Notes under the pieces: generated by a model
What the model saw: only the letters and a program-made list of their open reading frames with translations
Told to the model about the DNA's origin: nothing
Database searches by the model: none
In this document: positions 14,829-22,160 of the stretch, piece by piece
How the letters are laid out: the number at the start of each line of letters is the position of its first letter
Position numbering within the stretch: position 1 is the stretch's first letter
Program-made: the position numbers and the translations under genes
Assembly: GCA_001880285.1 (NCBI GenBank)
Contig: CP016269.1
Coordinates: 930,001 to 994,000, forward strand
From: Flavobacteriaceae bacterium UJ101
GTDB lineage: Bacteria; Bacteroidota; Bacteroidia; Flavobacteriales; UJ101
Length of the DNA: 64,000 bases
Direction of reading: 5' to 3'

Positions 14829-15869
14829 ATGAATCTAACCAATACAATAAAACAACATACTTTCGGTAAACTAAATGATAATACCATCGTTTATAACTAT
14901 ATATTAAAAAACAAAAATGGTATTCAAATGGAAGTGTTAAACTATGGTGGAATTATACGCTCATTAAAGGTTCCTGATGCAAGCGGAAATTTCGAGAATA
15001 TTGTTTTAGGATTCGATTCTTTAGAGCTCTACTTAAAAGATCCTTATTATTTAGGAGCTATTATTGGACGCTATGCTAACCGTATAGCAAATGGCCGTTT
15101 TTCTTTGGATAATCAAGTCTACACATTAGCTCAAAATGAAGGAAAACACCACTTACATGGAGGTAAAAAAGGATTAAGTAGAGTAATTTGGAATGTAACC
15201 CCTATTGAAAAACGACATGCATGTGGACTAGAGTTAACTTATACAAGTCATCATATGGAAGAAGGTTACCCAGGAGACTTAACTCTTTCTATTTTATATT
15301 TATTGACTGATGAAAATGAATTTCAGATTGAGTATAATGCTCATACAAATAAAAAAACCATCATCAATTTGACTCAACATTCTTATTTTAACCTCAGTGG
15401 GAAAAAACAATCGATTTTAGATCATCAAGTAAAATTAAATGCGAATTATTACTTGCCCGTAGATGATAATTCAATTCCCACAGGCGAAAAAAGATCCGTT
15501 AAAAATACTCCTTTTGATTTTAACCATTACAATTCATTTCAAGAAAGAATACTTTCTTCAGAATTAAAATCAACTAAAGGCTACGATCATTCATGGGTTT
15601 TAAATAAAGAAAAAAAAGCACATCTAGAATTTGCAGCTAAAATAATAGACCCTACAAGTCATAGAGCTATTAGTGTCTACACCACTGAACCTTCCATTCA
15701 TCTTTACACAGGTAACTCTCTTAATAACAGATTTTTAAAACAAGGTGCATTTTGTTTAGAAACTCAACATTTTCCTAATTCACCTAATCAACCTTCTTTT
15801 CCTACTGTTGTATTAACCCCAGAAGAAAACTATTTCTCAAAAACAGTTTTCCAATTTTCTATCAAATAA
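14829..15869 (+). CDS. galM: Aldose 1-epimerase (galactose mutarotase)
   Basis: Interconverts alpha and beta anomers of galactose or glucose, the first step of the Leloir pathway. The 346-residue protein has no signal peptide, so it is cytoplasmic. Family motifs are RYANRIANGRF, the HLHGG loop (His110), the catalytic base/acid pair His184 in LTQHSYFNLSG and Glu311 in CLETQHFPNSPNQ. It is the last gene of the GH2-sulfatase operon, 14 bp after sulfatase 5. The other Leloir genes galK and galT are 2.5 kb downstream. Its presence supports galactose as the sugar released by this locus. Confidence 0.94.
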   Translation: MNLTNTIKQHTFGKLNDNTIVYNYILKNKNGIQMEVLNYGGIIRSLKVPDASGNFENIVLGFDSLELYLKDPYYLGAIIGRYANRIANGRFSLDNQVYTLAQNEGKHHLHGGKKGLSRVIWNVTPIEKRHACGLELTYTSHHMEEGYPGDLTLSILYLLTDENEFQIEYNAHTNKKTIINLTQHSYFNLSGKKQSILDHQVKLNANYYLPVDDNSIPTGEKRSVKNTPFDFNHYNSFQERILSSELKSTKGYDHSWVLNKEKKAHLEFAAKIIDPTSHRAISVYTTEPSIHLYTGNSLNNRFLKQGAFCLETQHFPNSPNQPSFPTVVLTPEENYFSKTVFQFSIK

Positions 15870-15872
15870 ATT

Positions 15873-15891
15873 AAATGTATTTTGTACATTT
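15873..15891. promoter_or_regulatory. Palindromic operator (copy 1) overlapping a promoter
   Basis: A perfect inverted repeat AAATGTA-N5-TACATTT lies between galM and sulfatase 6. Its right arm plus the next G reads TACATTTG (15885-15892), a match to the TAnnTTTG -7 element, so a protein bound here would block RNA polymerase. The same 7-bp arms and 5-base spacing recur at 18309-18331 before galK. The likely ligand is the Nudix-fold regulator at 17555-18259; this link is inferred. Confidence 0.7.
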
Positions 15892-15925
15892 GTTATGTGT
15901 CACTTATAATTTAACATCTATTAGC

Positions 15926-17464
15926 ATGAAACAATACATCTTATTCATTTTATTGACTACTTTTTTAGTATCATGTAATAAAGCATCTAAAAAAGATAAA
16001 ATTGAGAATACAACTCCCTCAAAAACTGTAACAAAACCCAATATTGTTCTTTTTTATGTGGATGATTTAGGATATGCTGATATTGGAAGCTATGGAGCAA
16101 TAGGAGTCGAAACACCGAATGTAGATCGATTAGCTCAAAATGGAATTCAATTTACTGATGCTCATAGCTCTGCAGCAACTTGTACTCCATCTCGTTATTC
16201 ATTATTAACTGGAGAATATGCTTTTAGAAATAAGGCCGCTATCTTACCAGGAGATGCTCCTTTACTTATTCGGCCAGGAAAACCTACGTTGCCTCAAATG
16301 CTTAAAAAAGTAGGGTATAAAACTGCTGTCGTAGGAAAATGGCATCTAGGACTAGGTGATGGTCAAGTAGATTGGAATAAAGATGTTAAACCAGGACCTT
16401 TAGAAATTGGTTTTGATTATAGTTTTTTACTTCCTGCAACTGGAGATCGTGTTCCTACTGTCTATTTAGAAAATCATTCTGTTACTAATTTAAATCAAAA
16501 TGATCCTATTGAAATAAGTTATAAAAAACCTATTGGAAAACGCCCAACAGGTGTCTCTAATCCTGAATTATTAAAACAAAAGGCCGATTTACAACATAGT
16601 GCCACTATTGTCAATGGTATTAGTAGAATTGGTTATCAAAAAGGAGGAGAATCTGCATTGTGGGTTGATGAAGAATTTCCTAATGTTTTTACTCAAAAAG
16701 CCAAACAATTCATTAACACCAATAAAGATGAACCATTCTTTTTATTCTTTTCATTTCATGATATTCATGTTCCACGAGTTCCTAATAAACGTTTTCAAGG
16801 AAAAAGTACTATGGGTCCTCGAGGAGATGCTATTGCTCAAATGGATTGGATGACAGGAGAAATTATTAAAGAATTAGAAAAACTAAATCTTGATAAAAAC
16901 ACATTAGTTATTTTTACAAGTGATAATGGGCCTGTATTAGACGATGGGTATGCAGATCAAGCTGTAGAACTCATTGGAGAACATAATCCCTCTGGAATTT
17001 TCCGAGGAGGAAAATATAGTGCGTACGAAGCTGGAACAAGAGTTCCGATGATTACTTATTGGCCAGAAAAAATCCAAACAGGAAAAAGTGATGCACTAAT
17101 TAGCCAAGTTGATTATTACGCCTCCATTGCAAATCTTCTAAACATCCCTTTAGATAAACAAGAAGCCATAGACAGCAAAAATATAATAAATGCTCTATTA
17201 GATTCCTCACAAAAAGCAAACACTCAAATTTTAGAAGAATCCTATACATTAGGAATACGAACAGATGAATGGAAATATATTGAACCTTATACAGGGGAAT
17301 TACCTAATTGGATGAAAAATAAAGATATTGAAAACGGAATACTTCCCAAAAGTCAATTATTTAACATAAAAAAGGATCCTTCTGAACAAAATAATATAGC
17401 AAAGGAAAATCCAGAATTAGTCAAAAAATTTAAAGAACAAATACAAAAAATTGTTGAAAAATAG
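15926..17464 (+). CDS. Lipoprotein S1 sulfatase 6
   Basis: Type I sulfatase of 512 residues from the ATG at 15926. An in-frame upstream ATG at 15875 sits inside the operator and would put 17 extra residues before a normal lipoprotein signal, so it is rejected as the start. The lipobox is LVSC (Cys17). The catalytic motif is C86-T-P-S-R, with metal-binding runs FYVDDLGYADIG and FTSDNGPVLDDG and the GKWHLG motif. It contains an insertion around residues 130-215 relative to the shorter enzymes. It has its own promoter and operator and ends at a strong terminator, so it forms a separately controlled unit within the locus. Confidence 0.92.
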   Translation: MKQYILFILLTTFLVSCNKASKKDKIENTTPSKTVTKPNIVLFYVDDLGYADIGSYGAIGVETPNVDRLAQNGIQFTDAHSSAATCTPSRYSLLTGEYAFRNKAAILPGDAPLLIRPGKPTLPQMLKKVGYKTAVVGKWHLGLGDGQVDWNKDVKPGPLEIGFDYSFLLPATGDRVPTVYLENHSVTNLNQNDPIEISYKKPIGKRPTGVSNPELLKQKADLQHSATIVNGISRIGYQKGGESALWVDEEFPNVFTQKAKQFINTNKDEPFFLFFSFHDIHVPRVPNKRFQGKSTMGPRGDAIAQMDWMTGEIIKELEKLNLDKNTLVIFTSDNGPVLDDGYADQAVELIGEHNPSGIFRGGKYSAYEAGTRVPMITYWPEKIQTGKSDALISQVDYYASIANLLNIPLDKQEAIDSKNIINALLDSSQKANTQILEESYTLGIRTDEWKYIEPYTGELPNWMKNKDIENGILPKSQLFNIKKDPSEQNNIAKENPELVKKFKEQIQKIVEK

Positions 17465-17489
17465 TAGCTTATTAAAACATCATAACAAA

Positions 17490-17517
17490 AAAACTATCGT
17501 ATCATGATAGTTTTTTT
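17490..17517 (+). terminator. Rho-independent terminator after sulfatase 6
   Basis: A 9-bp stem AAAACTATC/GATAGTTTT with a 7-base loop is followed by a T run. It ends the sulfatase 6 unit 25 bp after the stop codon and separates it from the regulator gene. Confidence 0.85.
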
Positions 17518-17542
17518 ATTTTAATATGTTTTAGTATTAGCC

Positions 17543-17550
17543 TATATTTG
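17543..17550 (+). promoter_or_regulatory. Probable -7 promoter element of the regulator gene
   Basis: TATATTTG matches the Bacteroidota -7 consensus TAnnTTTG. It ends only 4 bases before the ATG at 17555, so transcription would start at or near the A of the start codon, giving a leaderless or nearly leaderless mRNA. No clear -33 TTTG is present. Confidence 0.5.
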
Positions 17551-17554
17551 CTAA

Positions 17555-18259
17555 ATGAAATTATTAGACTCTACACTGGTTTATGAAGGTCAAGAGAAGT
17601 TTTTATTAGCTGTTGATTGTATCATTTTTGGTTTTGACATGAATAGTATCAAGCTCTTACTCTTCAAAAGAAAAGTAGAACCTTTTAAAGGTTCTTGGTC
17701 TTTAATTGGTGCTTTCATGAGAAAAGATCTCACTTTAAATAAATGTGCAAAACAAATTTTATTAGAGTCTACTGGGTTAAAAGATGTTTATTTAGAAGAA
17801 ATTAAAACCTATAGTGAAATTGACCGTGATTCAGGAGAGCGAGTAATTTCTGTTTCCTATTTTAGCCTTATTCGTATTGATGAATTAAAAATCAAAGAGG
17901 CTAAACAATATGATGCTCATTGGTTTGATTTAGAGGAAATTCCAGAACTAATTTTTGATCATAAAATTATGGTTGAAGATGCTATTGAAAAATTAAGAAA
18001 AAAAGCGCGTTACCAACCTATCGGATTTAATCTTTTACCTGAAAAATTTACCATTCCACAATTACAGATTTTGTATGAATGTATCCATCAAAAATCATTA
18101 GACATGAGAAATTTTAGAAAAAAAATCATGTCATTAGATATTTTAACAAAAACGGATGAGAAAGATACATCTGGATCTAAAAAAGGTGCTTTTTTATATA
18201 GTTTCAACAAAGAAAAATTCCAAAAACTAATCGAAAAAGGATATAACTTCGAAATATAA
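17555..18259 (+). CDS. Nudix-fold transcription regulator (NrtR/AraR-like), probable repressor of galactose genes
   Basis: A 234-residue protein with an N-terminal Nudix-like domain (about residues 10-150) and a C-terminal winged-helix domain (about 155-230, containing FTIPQLQILYECIHQ). This is the architecture of NrtR-family regulators, some of which sense sugars in Bacteroidota (the AraR type). The Nudix box (residues 53-75) is badly degraded: aligned to the consensus, the opening Gly and Glu are A53 and L59, the Arg-Glu pair is Q67-I68, and the Glu-Glu pair is E71-S72. Hydrolase activity is therefore unlikely and the fold is probably a ligand sensor. It lies between a sulfatase and galK, both of which carry the same palindrome at their promoters. 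Galactose or a phosphorylated form is the suspected effector, by inference only. Confidence 0.85.
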   Translation: MKLLDSTLVYEGQEKFLLAVDCIIFGFDMNSIKLLLFKRKVEPFKGSWSLIGAFMRKDLTLNKCAKQILLESTGLKDVYLEEIKTYSEIDRDSGERVISVSYFSLIRIDELKIKEAKQYDAHWFDLEEIPELIFDHKIMVEDAIEKLRKKARYQPIGFNLLPEKFTIPQLQILYECIHQKSLDMRNFRKKIMSLDILTKTDEKDTSGSKKGAFLYSFNKEKFQKLIEKGYNFEI

Positions 18260-18295
18260 TTTTCCATAATCATACGATTTTTTAATAAGTATTTT

Positions 18296-18303
18296 TATAT
18301 TTG
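18296..18303 (+). promoter_or_regulatory. -7 promoter element of galKT
   Basis: TATATTTG matches the TAnnTTTG consensus. The predicted transcription start falls at the left edge of the operator at 18309, so the operator would sit as a roadblock over the start point. No convincing -33 element was found. Confidence 0.55.
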
Positions 18304-18308
18304 AAAAA

Positions 18309-18331
18309 ATAAATGTAAATTGTACATTTAT
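18309..18331. promoter_or_regulatory. Palindromic operator (copy 2) upstream of galK
   Basis: Perfect 9-bp arms ATAAATGTA and TACATTTAT are separated by AATTG. The central 7-bp arms and 5-base spacer match the copy at 15873-15891, and both spacers end in TTG. It lies immediately downstream of the galK -7 box and about 34 bp before the galK start. Confidence 0.72.
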
Positions 18332-18364
18332 AAAAAATACTATTTTATTCGATATCTTTTACCC

Positions 18365-19531
18365 ATGATAAAACAAAAAGTAATTGACCATTTTAAACTT
18401 CAGTATAAAGAAAATCCTATTTTAATCAAATCACCTGGTAGGATTAATATTATAGGCGAACATACCGATTATAATTTAGGGTTTGTATTACCCGCATCAA
18501 TCGATAAAGCTATTTATTATGCTTTTTCCAAAAATGACGATAACACCATTAATATTCATTCACTAAATTATCCTGAAAAAATTATTTTTGATACAAAAGG
18601 TAAAAGTGTATTTACCTCTTTTTGGGGAAAATATTTTGAAGCCATTATTCAACTATTAAATGAAAAGGGTTACACATTAAGTGGTGTAAATTGTGTTTTT
18701 GGAGGGAATATCCCTATTGGAGCTGGGCTTTCTTCTTCTGCAGCTTTATGTTGTGGATTTATTTATGGTTTATCGAACACTTTAAACTTATCTATCTCAA
18801 AAAAAGAAATTGCTTTCATTGCCCAAAAGGCAGAACATATGATTGGCTTGAATTGTGGAATCATGGATCAATATGCTGTTTTATTTGGTCAAAAAAACAA
18901 GGCTATATTCTTAGATTGTAAAACTTTAACACATCAAGAAATCCCTATTAACTTACCTAATTATAGTTGGGTATTAATTAATTCAAATATCAAACATGAA
19001 CTTGCCATAGATTCTGAATATAATGTTCGTAGAACTTCATGTGAAAATGTAGTAAACGAAGTAAAAAAACAAAACAAATCAGTTCAAACACTTCGTGATG
19101 TAGATTTTATTACACTTGAAAAAATTAAAGAGTCTATTCTACCAATAGATTATCAACGAGCTCACTATATTTTAAAAGAAAATGACCGAGTTCAAAAAAT
19201 GGTAAAAGCTTTAAAAAATGGAGAAGCCAAAACAGCAGGTTCCCTTTTATTAGAAGGTCACTTGGGAATGTCTAAAGAATTTCAAATTACAACACCTGAA
19301 TTAGACCTCTTGGTAGAAATCAGTCAAAATACAGAAGGGGTTTTAGGATCTCGAATGATGGGAGGTGGATTTGGTGGATGCACCATCAATTTAATTAAAA
19401 CAAAAGAAAAAGAAAAAGCTGTTCAATCCATTTTAAAACATTATCAAGAAAAAACAGATATTCAAGCGGAATCGTATGACTTAAATATCGATCATTGTGT
19501 TAAAGAAATTGACTTATTACAAGAAGTTTAA
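18365..19531 (+). CDS. galK: Galactokinase
   Basis: Phosphorylates galactose to galactose 1-phosphate with ATP in the cytoplasm. The 388-residue product from the ATG at 18365 opens like other galactokinases. An upstream in-frame ATG at 18320 lies inside the operator and is unlikely to be used. The family signature GRINIIGEHTDYN is at residues 25-37, the GHMP-kinase ATP loop is IPIGAGLSSSAAL, the catalytic aspartate is in NCGIMDQYA, and the third GHMP motif is MMGGGFGGCTI. galT follows after 35 bp, forming a galKT operon under the palindromic operator. galE is not in the window. Confidence 0.96.
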   Translation: MIKQKVIDHFKLQYKENPILIKSPGRINIIGEHTDYNLGFVLPASIDKAIYYAFSKNDDNTINIHSLNYPEKIIFDTKGKSVFTSFWGKYFEAIIQLLNEKGYTLSGVNCVFGGNIPIGAGLSSSAALCCGFIYGLSNTLNLSISKKEIAFIAQKAEHMIGLNCGIMDQYAVLFGQKNKAIFLDCKTLTHQEIPINLPNYSWVLINSNIKHELAIDSEYNVRRTSCENVVNEVKKQNKSVQTLRDVDFITLEKIKESILPIDYQRAHYILKENDRVQKMVKALKNGEAKTAGSLLLEGHLGMSKEFQITTPELDLLVEISQNTEGVLGSRMMGGGFGGCTINLIKTKEKEKAVQSILKHYQEKTDIQAESYDLNIDHCVKEIDLLQEV

Positions 19532-19566
19532 AAAGAATACCAATATCATAATCAACTTATAGAAAC

Positions 19567-20583
19567 ATGAAACCCAATTTTAGCGAACACCCACATAAAC
19601 GTTATAATATTTTAACAGGAGAATGGATTTTAGTTTCTCCTCATAGAACTAAGCGTCCTTGGCAAGGAAAAACAGAAAAAACCAATCAAAAGGAAGATAT
19701 TACTTATGATGAATCATGTTACCTGTGCCCTGGTAATACTCGAATTAATGGTGAAATTAATGACGATTATACGGATACTTTTGTTTTTCAAAATGATTTT
19801 GGAGCATTACTACCTGACACCCCTAATTTTGAATATGAAAAAGGCTTATTAAAAGCTTCTGGTGAAAGTGGAATATGTAAAGTCATTTGTTTTTCACCTA
19901 ATCATTCTTTAACTATTCCTGATATGGAAATTTCTGATTTAGTGAGTGTAATTAATGTTTGGCAAAAGGAATATAAAGAATTGGGGAGTTTGCCAGAAAT
20001 CAATCATGTACAAATTTTTGAGAATAAAGGGCAAATTATGGGTTGTAGTAATCCACATCCTCATGGGCAAATTTGGGCACAACGATCTATTCCTACAGAA
20101 GTATTAAAAAAGACAGAACAACAAAAAGCTTATCATAAAAAAAATGGGAAACATTTATTAGCTGATTATATTCAACAAGAAATTGAAGAAGATGTTCGCA
20201 TTATTTCACAAAATGAAACCTTTGTAACCTTAGTTCCTTTTTGGGCAGCATGGCCTTATGAAGCAATGATACTACCCAAAAAACCTATGCAACATATTGG
20301 ACAAATGTCTGAATACGAGAAAATAGACTTTGCAAAAGAATTAAAAACTCTAACACAAAAATTTGATGCTTTGTTTAATGTTTCCTTTCCTTATTCAGCA
20401 GGAATTCATCAAGCTCCAACCGATCAAAACAACCATGATGAATGGCATTGGCATATGAGTTTTTACCCTCCTCTTTTACGTTCTGCTACAGTAAAAAAGT
20501 TTATGGTTGGATATGAAATGTTTGGAATGCCTCAACGTGATATCACAGCTGAAAGTGCTGCTAAAATATTACGAGAGTTATAA
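19567..20583 (+). CDS. galT: Galactose-1-phosphate uridylyltransferase
   Basis: Transfers UMP from UDP-glucose to galactose 1-phosphate in the Leloir pathway. The 338-residue protein has the active-site triad H164-P-H166-G-Q168 (in SNPHPHGQIW), where H166 should be the uridylylated nucleophile. Zinc ligand candidates are Cys51 and Cys54 in CYLCPG. Other family stretches are RTKRPWQG near the N terminus and HQAPTDQ...HWHMSFYPP near the C terminus. It is the last gene of the galKT operon and ends before a strong two-way terminator. Confidence 0.96.
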   Translation: MKPNFSEHPHKRYNILTGEWILVSPHRTKRPWQGKTEKTNQKEDITYDESCYLCPGNTRINGEINDDYTDTFVFQNDFGALLPDTPNFEYEKGLLKASGESGICKVICFSPNHSLTIPDMEISDLVSVINVWQKEYKELGSLPEINHVQIFENKGQIMGCSNPHPHGQIWAQRSIPTEVLKKTEQQKAYHKKNGKHLLADYIQQEIEEDVRIISQNETFVTLVPFWAAWPYEAMILPKKPMQHIGQMSEYEKIDFAKELKTLTQKFDALFNVSFPYSAGIHQAPTDQNNHDEWHWHMSFYPPLLRSATVKKFMVGYEMFGMPQRDITAESAAKILREL

Positions 20584-20629
20584 ATACATCGCTTTTAATA
20601 GTTTAAGTAGTTTTGGATTAAAAAGCGAA

Positions 20630-20663
20630 AAAATCCATTCCGAATTATACCGGAATGGATTTT
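20630..20663. terminator. Bidirectional terminator between galT and the M28 peptidase gene
   Basis: A perfect 13-bp stem AAAATCCATTCCG/CGGAATGGATTTT with an 8-base loop has A and T flanks that serve both strands. It closes galKT on the plus strand and the peptidase gene on the minus strand. Confidence 0.9.
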
Positions 20664-20678
20664 ATATTACTTTAAAAA

Positions 20679-22055
20679 TTAATCTTCAAAATACTGATCA
20701 TATAAATAAATCAAGGAAGTCATCGCTGCCGCTCCTAACTCCAATTCTCGCTCATTAACTTTATCAAAAGTATCTAACACTGTATGATGATAATCAAAGT
20801 AACGTTGTGAGTCAGGTTTAAAACCATTTAAAATAATTTCAAACTCATTTTTTAATGGTGAAATATCTACCCCAGGATAACCTTTATCAAATTGATGCAC
20901 ACCATATGGTTCTAATAGTTTCCTCCATGATTTAAACCTTTCTACTATTGTATTATTCTTTGTATCAATTGAAAAACCTCGAGGCGTATGTCCTCCTGCA
21001 TCCGACTCTAAAGCAATAATATGTTGTTCTCCCTTTTCTTTCGCTTCTTTTGCATATTTTTTTCCTCCTCGATTACCATTTTCTTCATTCATAAAAAATA
21101 CCACACGAATCGTATGTTTAGGTTGGATATTTAAGGCTTTAAAAGTTTTCAAAACTTGTAAAGAATGTACCACTCCTGTTCCGTCATCATGTGCTCCTTC
21201 TCCTACATCCCAAGAATCTAAATGACCTCCAATAGTAATAATTTTCTCTGGATATTGAGACCCCTTTATTTCTCCAATTACATTAAAAGATTGTACATCA
21301 GGAAGTGTTTGACAATTTTGTTTAAAATAAAATTGCACTTCTTTATTATCTTTCAAAGCTTTGCTTAATTCTTCCGCTCCTTTTGTACTAATCGCTGCAG
21401 TTGGAACCTTTTGCTCTTCCTTTAAATCTCCATATGTCATCACTCCCGTATGTGGATAATCATCAATTTGAGTAGTTAAAGAACGTGTAATAACGGCCTT
21501 AGCTTCTAAGGAACCTGCCACATGTGCTCCCCAAAAACGCATTCCAGAGCATCCTCCATATGCATGAAATGTATTGATCAATGTTTCATCCATCTTTTGA
21601 TTAATGAATACTATTTTTCCTTTTACTTTTTCTCCTAATTCTTTTAAATGATCTATACTTTTCACTTCAATTACTTCTCCTTTCAATCCTTTTTCAGGTG
21701 TAGCAACAGAACCTCCTAAGGCCAAAATTTCAACAGGAAATTTTTTATTTTTAATAATAAAATAAGCCATTTCCTTTTCTCCTCTAACCCAATGTGGTAC
21801 TTTAACTGATTGCAGCCAAACTTTATCAAAATTTTGCTGTCCCATCAATTCTTCACCCCATTGAACGGCTTTTTCTGCTTGAGGTGATCCTGAAAGTCGA
21901 TGACCTATATTTTGAGTTAAATCTCGAAGCCATTCATAAGCTTCTCCTTTTGTTAAAGTATAATCAAAAATCTGTTTAATTTGAATAGAATCTTGTTTAA
22001 AATTTTGTCCAAAAACAAAAAATGTACCGACTAAAAAGGTTAAAATATATCTCAT
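20679..22055 (-). CDS. Secreted M28-family zinc aminopeptidase/carboxypeptidase
   Basis: Exported di-zinc peptidase of 458 residues, probably trimming peptides in the periplasm or outside the cell. A Sec signal ends VFGQ. Zinc-site motifs appear in family order: GGHLDSWD, AHDDGTG, NEENGNRGG (catalytic Glu then ligand), ESDAGG, and the final His in YFDYHHTVLDT. The region before the catalytic part (about 100-250) looks like the inserted PA-type domain seen in this subgroup (plasma glutamate carboxypeptidase-like). It lies 105 bp after the symporter gene on the same strand with a hairpin between them. A link to the glycan locus is not supported beyond position. Confidence 0.93.
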   Translation of the reverse strand: MRYILTFLVGTFFVFGQNFKQDSIQIKQIFDYTLTKGEAYEWLRDLTQNIGHRLSGSPQAEKAVQWGEELMGQQNFDKVWLQSVKVPHWVRGEKEMAYFIIKNKKFPVEILALGGSVATPEKGLKGEVIEVKSIDHLKELGEKVKGKIVFINQKMDETLINTFHAYGGCSGMRFWGAHVAGSLEAKAVITRSLTTQIDDYPHTGVMTYGDLKEEQKVPTAAISTKGAEELSKALKDNKEVQFYFKQNCQTLPDVQSFNVIGEIKGSQYPEKIITIGGHLDSWDVGEGAHDDGTGVVHSLQVLKTFKALNIQPKHTIRVVFFMNEENGNRGGKKYAKEAKEKGEQHIIALESDAGGHTPRGFSIDTKNNTIVERFKSWRKLLEPYGVHQFDKGYPGVDISPLKNEFEIILNGFKPDSQRYFDYHHTVLDTFDKVNERELELGAAAMTSLIYLYDQYFED

Positions 22056-22106
22056 AATCTTTAGTTGTTAAAAAGTAAAGAGTTAATATACTCAATAAAA
22101 AATAAA

Positions 22107-22139
22107 AGTGGCAAAAGAATTTTGAATTCTTTCACCACT
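22107..22139 (-). terminator. Hairpin after the symporter gene
   Basis: Read on the minus strand, AGTGG...CCACT encloses a second stem AAAGAATT/AATTCTTT, followed by a T-rich stretch. It lies about 20 bp after the symporter stop and could terminate or attenuate transcription into the peptidase gene. Confidence 0.6.
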
Positions 22140-22160
22140 AAAACCTATATCAAAAACAAA

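Noticed and set aside
15875..15925. Upstream in-frame ATG for sulfatase 6
   Set aside because: It lies inside the palindromic operator, and it would place 17 residues before a normal lipoprotein signal.
18320..18364. Upstream in-frame start for galactokinase
   Set aside because: It lies inside the second palindrome and near the transcription start; the family start matches the ATG at 18365.
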